From NCBI RefSeq assembly GCF_040958095.1, contig NC_091150.1, forward strand, positions 63,247,893 to 63,311,892: a DNA stretch of 64,000 bases. The letters run 5' to 3'. Source of the DNA: Procambarus clarkii. Lineage: Eukaryota > Arthropoda > Malacostraca > Decapoda > Cambaridae. Position numbers and translations under genes: made by a program. Below are positions 57,886 to 64,000 of this stretch, piece by piece. A model generated the notes under the pieces. The model was not told the origin of the DNA, searched no databases, and saw only the letters and a list, made by a program, of their open reading frames with translations. Position 1 is the stretch's first letter; every line of letters begins with the position of its first letter.

Positions 57886-57913
<28 letters not shown>
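57886..57913 (+). other. Poly(A) tail of retroposon
   Basis: 28 consecutive A residues followed immediately by the TSD. No AATAAA hexamer is visible just upstream. Confidence 0.95.
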
Positions 57914-57915
<2 letters not shown>

Positions 57916-57924
57916 ACGGGCTAT
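57914..57924. repeat. Target-site duplication, right
   Basis: Exact copy of 55510-55520. Confidence 0.9.
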
Positions 57925-57966
57925 TCATGCCCGTGCCACCTTTTGGGTGGCTTAATCTTCATCAAT

Positions 57967-58251
57967 CTGTTTAGTGTCAGTATAAGTAAAACTCTGTTTA
58001 GTGTTTTCAGGTTACAGTTGTGTGTGCAAACTAAAGTCTTTGAAAATGTAATAAGTTATTACGAAACGCATTCAAGCGTTGCGTCCAACTAGAAATAAAA
58101 ATGAATTTTGGAGAACAGATTTCTCAATTACCATCAACAGTAAAAAGAAACATAAGAAATATTGAGAAAATTCGTGTTAGAATTATTAATCTTACTTATT
58201 CGGTCATATTTAACAACATATGTTTACAAGAAAGACTGCTACCAAAGGATA

Positions 58252-58254
<3 letters not shown>
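57967..58254 (+). pseudogene. Penelope leader and ORF N-terminal fragment
   Basis: 'gtctttgaaaatgtaataag' then 'ttattacgaaacgc' is the uninterrupted version of the site where LTR element A inserted. ATG at 58101 gives 'MNFGEQISQLPSTVKRNIRN' to 'ICLQERLLPKDTN', then (TA)n. Confidence 0.78.

Positions 58255-58326
<72 letters not shown>
58255..58326. repeat. (TA)n microsatellite
   Basis: Joins the Penelope N-terminal fragment to the SINE at 58328; it may be the SINE's own TA tail or the original target. Confidence 0.95.
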
Positions 58327-58327
<1 letters not shown>

Positions 58328-58329
<2 letters not shown>

Positions 58330-58458
58330 AACACGCCTGAATGGTCCCCAGGACTATATGCAACTGAAAACTCACACCCCAGAAGTGACTCGAACCCATT
58401 CTGCTAGGAGCACAATGCCATTGGTGTGTACAGGACACCTTTTTCACCATCACGACAG
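58328..58458 (-). mobile_element. tRNA-Ser/Leu-like SINE ending in (TA)n
   Basis: On the minus strand: A-box region 'gtgatggtgaaaaaggtgtc', B-box 'gggttcgagtcacttctggg', body 'gttttcagttgcatatagtc', tail into (TA)n. The best-preserved copy of the family at 32966 and 33170. Confidence 0.75.
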
Positions 58459-58474
58459 ATGGTCTAATAGTCTC

Positions 58475-58671
58475 CTATTAACTAAGCTCCCTGACTGACC
58501 AACCCCCGACGACACTCTTAGTGATATATGGCTTGCGCGTTCATGCAGCTTTCTCACACATGTTAGACTCAGTGCGGCCCGTGCATGCGCCATAATCTGA
58601 TAAAAAACTGTACCCAAATGAATCCATGAGTGTCGTCGGGGGTTGATCAGTCGGGGAGCTTAGTTAATAAG
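58475..58671. repeat. Fold-back: ~43 bp inverted arms with ~110 bp loop
   Basis: 58475-58517 and 58628-58671 are reverse complements with about three mismatches ('attaactaagctcc' / 'ggagcttagttaat'; 'cccccgacgacactc' / 'gagtgtcgtcggggg'). The loop carries 'agtgatatatggcttgcgcg', the tail of the SINE at 58690. Confidence 0.8.
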
Positions 58672-58689
58672 CGCCAAGACTGACCAATC

Positions 58690-58972
<283 letters not shown>

Positions 58973-59455
58973 TGTGGATTTGGATGTTTAAACCCTGTTA
59001 TGAAGAGAAGATTTAGGTGCAATATTCAAGGGTTCAATTGACGTCTTTTCCTCATTTGGTGGCTAATTGTAATTTAATTTATTAAACGTTATATATATTT
59101 AAAATCAGCTGTTTTCCTTCTAGCCTCTGTCGGTCTGTTTATAACTGAGAGAAAATAAATAACCCTGCCTGCTACCCCAAGTATTACAGGAAGCTGAGTG
59201 GGAAAAAGATTGTGACCTGAGTGTTGGAGGAGGGAGACACGTATAACTGAGAGAGTGTCGCCGACGGCTTTAGTGGTGGATGTGGCTCAGGACTGCACGC
59301 ATTGGCTGACGTGGATTCCTTCACAGTCAATGCGGACCTCTCTCCTGAAACGTGAGGTCTTTCCGGGTGACTTCATGAAGTATTGTAGGCACAGAAAAAG
59401 TGCGAGTAAAATGATGCTGCTCATACGTTACTATATTTTTTTTAACTATTTACTG
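58973..59455. other. No gene recognised
   Basis: One 81-codon open frame (59255-59500) without a domain; no repeat recognised. Confidence 0.4.
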
Positions 59456-59459
59456 CTGT

Positions 59460-59620
59460 CTTCTCTCTCACAGTATAGTTTTGAGACTATATTGTCGTGA
59501 GGCGATATTGTTGTGAGACTATACTGTCATGAAAGTGAATAGTTGTGAGAGTGTTGTTGTTAAACTTTTCTTTTGAGACTGTATTGTTGTGAGACTGTTC
59601 TTGTGAGACTATATTGTTTT
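59460..59620. repeat. 16 bp minisatellite, left part
   Basis: Degenerate GAGACTGTATTGTTGT units. The array resumes at about 60766 on the other side of the CR1-like insertion, so one array was split. Confidence 0.8.
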
Positions 59621-59626
59621 ACACAG

Positions 59627-60764
59627 TTAATTGTGCTTGCGGGGGTTGAGCTCTGACTTTTTGGTCCCGCCTCTCAACCGTCAATCAACAGGTGTACAGG
59701 TTAATGAGCTTATTTGGCTCAATCATATCTACACTTGAAACTGTGTATGGAGTCAGCCTCCACCACATCACTTTCTAATGCATTTCATTTGTCAACCACA
59801 CTGACACTAAAAAAAGTTCTTTGTAATATCTCTGTGGCTCATTTGGGCACACAGTTTCCACTTGTTTCCCCTAGTGCGTGTGCCCCTTGTGTTAAATAGC
59901 CTGTCTTTATCTACCCTATCAATTCCTTTGAGAATCTCGAATGTGGTGATCATGTCTCCCCTAACTCTTCTGTCTTCCAGTGAAGTGAGGTTTAATTCCC
60001 GTAGTCTCTCCTCGTAGCTCATACCTCTCTGTTCGGGTACTAGTTTGGTGGTAAACCTTTGAACCTTTTCCAGTTTAGTCATATCTTTGACTAGATATGG
60101 ACTACATGCTGGGGCAGCATACTCAAGGATTGGCCTGACATACGTGATATACAAAGATCTGAATGATTCCTTACACAAGTTTCTAAATGCCGATCTTATG
60201 TTGGTCAGCCTGGCATATGCCACTGATGTTATCCTCTTGGCATGGGCTGCAGGGGACAGGTCTGGCGTGATATAAACCCCCTAGTCTTTTTCTCTCTCTG
60301 ACTCTTGAAGAATATCATCTCCCAGATGATACCTTGTATCTGGCCTCCTGCTCAATACGCCTATCTTCATTAAATTACATTTGCTTGGGTAATACTCTAA
60401 CAACCATGTGTTCAATCATTCCTTCAGCTTGTCTAGGTATTCCTGAAGCCTCAAGAAGTCTTCATTTGTCTTAATCCTTCTCATAATTTTGGCATCGTCA
60501 GCAAACATTGAGAGAAATGAATCTATACCCTCCGGGAGATCATTTACATATATCAGACACAAGATAGGACCGAGTACAGAGCCCTGTGGGACTCCACTGG
60601 TGACTTATCGCCAATCTGAGGTCTCGCCCCTCACCGTAACTCTCTACTTCGTATTGCTTAAGTACTCCCTTATCCACTGGAGCACCTTACCAGCTACACT
60701 TGCCTGTCTCTCCAGCTTACGTACCAACCTCTTATGAGGGACTGTGTCATAGGCTTTCTGATAA
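59627..60764 (-). mobile_element. 5'-truncated CR1/L2-like non-LTR retrotransposon
   Basis: A minus-strand insertion in the 16 bp minisatellite. It contains the C-terminal half of an RT and a ~180 bp 3' region. The 5' end is truncated in RT motif A ('KAYDTVPHKRLV'). No poly(A) is present, which fits CR1/L2-type 3' ends. Confidence 0.8.
59807..60762 (-). pseudogene. CR1/L2-like reverse transcriptase fragment (broken)
   Basis: Read from 60762: 'YDTVPHKRLVRKLERQAS', 'SGVPQGSVLGPILCLIYVND', catalytic FADD near 60496 (in 'MFADDAKIM'), then the thumb 'ITYVRPILEYAAPACSPYLV' and 'YEERLRELNLTSLEDRRVRG', ending at 59807. In-frame stops occur after 'QEYLDKLKE', at 'EREKD*GV', and early in the fragment, so it is inactive. 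The motif set is diagnostic of a non-LTR RT. Confidence 0.85.
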
Positions 60765-60765
60765 T

Positions 60766-62905
60766 GTGAAGTTGTATTGTGAGAGACTGTTCTTGTGAGA
60801 CTGTATTGTGGGAGACTGTATTGTTGTGAGACTGTATTGTTGTGAGACTGTATTGTTGTGAGACTGTATTGTTGTGAGACTGTAATGTTGTGAGAATATA
60901 TTGTTGTGAGACTGTATTGTTGTGAGACTGTTTTGTTGTGAGACTGTATTGTTTTCTTACTCTATTGTTGTGAGAAAATATTTTTGGGAACTGTATTTTT
61001 GGGAGACTGTATTGTTGTTAGACTGTATTGTTGTGAGACTGAATTGTTGTGAGACTGTATTGTGGGGAGACTGTATTGTAGTGAGACTGTATTGTTGTGA
61101 GACTGTATTGTGGGGAGATTTTATTGTTGTGAGACTGAATTGTGGGAAACTGTATTGTTGTGAGACTGTATTGTTGTGAGACTGAATTGTTGTGAGACTG
61201 TATTGTTGTGAGACTGAATTGTTGTGAGACTGTATTGTTGTGAGACTGTATTGTGGGGAGAATGTACTGTTGTGAGACTGTATTGTTGTGAAACTGTATT
61301 GTAGGGAGAATGTATTGATGTGAGACTATATTGTTGTGAGACTGTATTGTTGTGAGACTGCATTGTAGGGAGGCTGTATTGTTGTGAGACTGTATTGTGG
61401 GGAGAATGTATTGATGTGAAACTGTATTGTTGTGAGACTGTATTGTTGTGAGACTGCATTGTAGGGAGGCTGTATTGTTGTGAGACTGTATTGTGGGGAG
61501 ACTGTATTGTTGTGAGACTGTATTGGTGTGAGACTGAATTGTTGTGAGGCTGTATTGTTGTGAGACTGAATTGTAGGGAGACTGTATTGTTGTGAGACTG
61601 TATTGTTGTGAGACTGTATTGTTGTGAGACTGTATTGTTGTGAGACTGTATTGTTGTGAGACTGTACTGTGGGGAGACTGTATTGTTGTAAGACTGTATT
61701 ATGGGGGAGACTGTATTGTTGTGAGACTGTATTGTTGTGAGACTGTATTATTGTGAGACTGTATTGTTGTGAGACTGTATTGTTGTGAGACTGAATTGTT
61801 GTGAGACTGTATTGTGGGGAGACTGTATTGTAGGGAGACTGTATTGTTGTAAGACTGTATTATGGGGGAGACTGTATTGTTGTGAGACTGTATTGTTGTG
61901 AGACTGAATTGAAGGGAGACTGTATTGTTGTGAGACTGTATTGTTGGGAGACTGTAATTTGGGGAGACTATATTGTGGGAAGACTGTATTGTTGTGAGAC
62001 TGTATTGTGGGGAGACTGTATTGTTGTGAGACTGTATTGTTGTGAGACTGTATTGTTGTGAAACTGTATTGTGGTGAGACTGTATTGTTGTGAGACTGTA
62101 TTGTTGTGAGACTGTATTGTTTGAGACTGTATTGTTTTGTCACTGTATTGTTGTGAGACTGTATTGTTGTGAGACTGTATTGTTGTGAGACTGTATTGTT
62201 GTGAGACTGTATTGTTGTGAGACTGTATTGTGGGGAGGCTGTATTGTGGGGAGACTGTATTGTGGGGAGACTGTACTGTGGGGAGACTGTATTGTGGGGA
62301 GACTGTACTGTTGTGAGAGTGTATTTTTTTGAGAGTGTATTGTTGTGAGACTATATTGTTGTGAGACTGTATTGTAGGGAGACTGTATTGTTGTGAGATT
62401 GTATTGTGGAGAGTGTATTGTAGGGAGACTGTATTGTTGTAAGACTGCATTGTAGGGAAAACTGTATTGTTGTGAGACTGTACTGTAGGGAAGCTGTATT
62501 GTTGTGAGACTGTATTGTTGTGAGACTGAATTGTAGTGAGACTGTATTGTTGTGAGACTGAATTGTTGTGAGACTGTATTGTTGTGAGACTGTATTGTGG
62601 GGAGAATGTACTGTTGTGAGACTGTATTGTTGTGAAAATGTAATGTTGGGAGAATGTATTGATGTGAGACTGTATTGTTGTGAGACTGCATTGTGGGAAG
62701 AATGTATTGTTGTGAAACTGTATTGTGGGGAGACTGTATTGTAGGGAGACTGTATTGTTGTGAGACTGTATTGTGGGGAGACTATTGTAGGGAGACTGTA
62801 TTGTTGTAAGACTTTATTGTGGGGGAGACTGTATTGTTGTGAGACTGTATTGTGGGGAGACTGTATTGTAGGGAGACTGTATTGTTGTAAGACTGTATTG
62901 TGGGG
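60766..62905. repeat. 16 bp minisatellite (GAGACTGTATTGTTGT)n
   Basis: About 2.1 kb with 'gtggggagactgtatt' and 'gtagggagactgtatt' variants mixed with 'gttgtgagactgtatt'. Gln/Ser/Thr/Asn-rich minus-strand frames up to 183 codons come from the repeat. Confidence 0.94.
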
Positions 62906-62907
62906 GT

Positions 62908-64000
62908 GTTACGAACCCGGATCCAGTGTCCGGATCCAAAAGGTTGTCCTGGTTGGGTTTCCTAGGACGCAGTACATCGCCCCCTTAGTGCCAGTACATC
63001 TTGACTCGCCTTATTTCAGCGGCACATGTGAGTTGGCAGTAGTCGATACCCTCCCTGTGGCTGGGATTGACGTGGTACTAGCCAACGACTTGGTGACCGA
63101 TTGGAGCACCAATCATCCCAAGATAGCGGACGAGTCAGCCAGAACATCAAAGTCTGAGGTGTCTACAGGCAATGGTAATGTCCAGGTAAAGACAGACCCG
63201 GATGTAACTATGTTTAATTTGTCCTCTCGCCTACAGATTGAGAACGTTCTAGCAGTGTCTCCTGATTCTCTCGACAAGGAACATGAGGTTACGATGGCAG
63301 AAGTACCTGAGCTAGAAGAGAGGCCTTGTGTGCAGGCACCCACGGATACCAACGAGTCTGGAGCGAAGGCGGATGTGTGCTTGCGGTATGGCAAGTTACA
63401 GCATGTAGTGAACCAGCCAGAGATTCCCCAGACGTCAGAGGTATGTGAGGTGTGTTCAAAAGGTCTAGTGCCCTCTTCGGTCCAAGCCAGGCTTGTGGAT
63501 GTTGCCGGCTATGGACATGACAAGTTCAGGAAGCTTATCCCTCAGATGACCAAATGTTTCCTAGCAGTATTTTGTTTTATTCTCGTTTGTGTTCTCAGTG
63601 AGGATCAGTGGACGACCCGAAGAATGATGGCTCCCATGAACATCGTGAAAAGGTCCCAGGGATTGGAGATTTGTACTGCAAGTGTTGCAGTTGAAGAAGG
63701 GACCTGGAAGGTGATGGTTGATACAGGAGGTACGACATGTGATAATATGAGTGACTGTTTCCGATAGGTTGACACCCCCCGCGTGACTGCTGAGCCTCAA
63801 CACAGAGTTATGCGGAACGTTGGTCGACCTGACGGTGGCAGAGCGAATGCCATCTGCGGCGTACGAACAGCCCCGTTGGGACTAGGTGTGGACCTAGTAG
63901 AGTATGCTGTAAGTACTGTTTTACCCGCTGTCGCTATCACTCTGAATTATCAGACCCCTGTATTCCAGGTTCCTGTCTCCCCTGAGGACCATCGGACCGG
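62908..64000 (+). mobile_element. LTR retrotransposon fragment, runs off the window
   Basis: Starts TGTTACGAACCCGGATCCAG, the same as the reverse complement of the right end of the solo LTR at 38348-39381, giving ~30 bp of LTR. It then jumps directly into protease-type coding sequence, so most of the LTR and Gag are deleted. Confidence 0.6.
62940..63767 (+). pseudogene. Retropepsin C-terminal part and linker of an LTR element (partial)
   Basis: 'RTQYIAPLVPVHLDSPYFSG' then 'VVDTLPVAGIDVVLANDLV' matches the C-terminal half of a Gypsy-type aspartic protease (compare 'DIPIPGVQVILGNDL' in elements A and B). The catalytic DTG half is missing on the left. A long acidic linker follows, then from 63546 a hydrophobic stretch 'MTKCFLAVFCFILVCVLSED', and 'KVMVDTGGTTCDNM' near 63712-63752, which itself resembles a retropepsin active-site loop. 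The frame stops at 63767. The open frame upstream of 62908 is minisatellite. Whether the hydrophobic stretch is a signal or membrane segment is unclear. Confidence 0.55.

Larger units (their letters stand above)
55521..57913 (+). mobile_element. ORF1-only poly(A) retroposon, intact copy
   Basis: 2.39 kb insertion with a perfect 11 bp TSD and an A28 tail (57886-57913): hallmarks of target-primed reverse transcription by an L1/Jockey-type machinery in trans. It has a 128 bp 5'UTR, one 585-codon frame, and a ~480 bp T/G-rich 3'UTR. There is no ORF2, RT or endonuclease and no intron, so it is either a retrocopy of a cellular ZCCHC3-like gene or, given the second copy at 5.7-8.2 kb with the same layout, a HAL1-like non-autonomous family. 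Confidence 0.85.
55502..57966 (-). mobile_element. Truncated six-hairpin retroposon, split by the ORF1-only retroposon
   Basis: Minus-strand copy: 57966-57914 carries the 5' end, hairpin 1 (GCCACC/GGTGGC) and most of hairpin 2; 55520-55502 carries the remainder to the start of hairpin 3. The 11 bp CTGTTTAGTGT on each outer side is consistent with retroposition. It is 3'-truncated relative to 39529-39850. Confidence 0.72.

Noticed and set aside
61121..62691. Gln/Ser/Asn-rich minus-strand frames resembling prion-like proteins
   Set aside because: Derived from the 16 bp GAGACTGTATTGTTGT array.

Overview
This 64 kb window looks like intergenic heterochromatin-like DNA from a large, repeat-rich arthropod genome, most likely a decapod crustacean (crayfish or lobster type). 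The evidence is TTAGG-type telomere-like motifs inside repeats, tRNA-derived SINEs of a kind I associate with decapods, Penelope-like elements with a GIY-YIG endonuclease, and very abundant (TA)n tracts. The taxonomic call is an inference. I found no convincing single-copy host gene. Almost all coding potential belongs to mobile elements, and the long open frames at 46-51 kb and 61-62 kb are artefacts of minisatellites.

Layout. 0-5 kb: a degenerate ~200 bp repeat family, split by a 5'-truncated RT/RNase H non-LTR retrotransposon with a 12 bp target-site duplication. 5.7-8.2 kb: a decayed retroposon encoding only an RRM-like/zinc-knuckle protein. 10.4-12.6 kb: two Penelope-like fragments joined as a fold-back. 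12.6-27.5 kb: an LTR retrotransposon (element A) inserted in the Penelope copy, carrying a second, inverted member of the same family (element B). Both encode SAP-like + coiled coil + SCAN-like Gag + CCHC knuckle + aspartic protease but no reverse transcriptase or integrase, with ~2 kb LTRs and a tRNA-Pro-like primer site. 27.5-29.1 kb: three ~389 bp fold-back MITEs in (TA)n. 31.8-34.5 kb: a 29 bp minisatellite, SINEs, microsatellites and another Penelope remnant. 38.3-39.9 kb: a solo LTR with a 5 bp TSD and a dimeric 'six-hairpin' retroposon with a 12 bp TSD. 41.7-42.3, 46.0-48.7, 48.9-51.2, 51.4-52.0, 59.4-59.6 and 60.8-62.9 kb: simple-sequence and minisatellite arrays. 55.4-58.3 kb: a triple nest in which a Penelope copy holds a six-hairpin fragment, which holds an intact 585-codon ORF1-only retroposon with an 11 bp TSD and an A28 tail. 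59.6-60.8 kb: a dead CR1/L2-like RT. 62.9 kb to the end: an LTR-element fragment running off the window.

How the parts may work together. The window is a record of trans-mobilised, non-autonomous retroelements: RT-less Gag-protease LTR elements, ORF1-only poly(A) retroposons, the six-hairpin retroposon and tRNA SINEs. Possible sources of machinery (Penelope EN, non-LTR RT, other LTR pol) are present only as broken copies. The strongest candidates for undescribed biology are the Gag-PR-only LTR family, the ORF1-only retroposon and the six-hairpin retroposon. All comparisons were made by eye; no alignment or database search was run.
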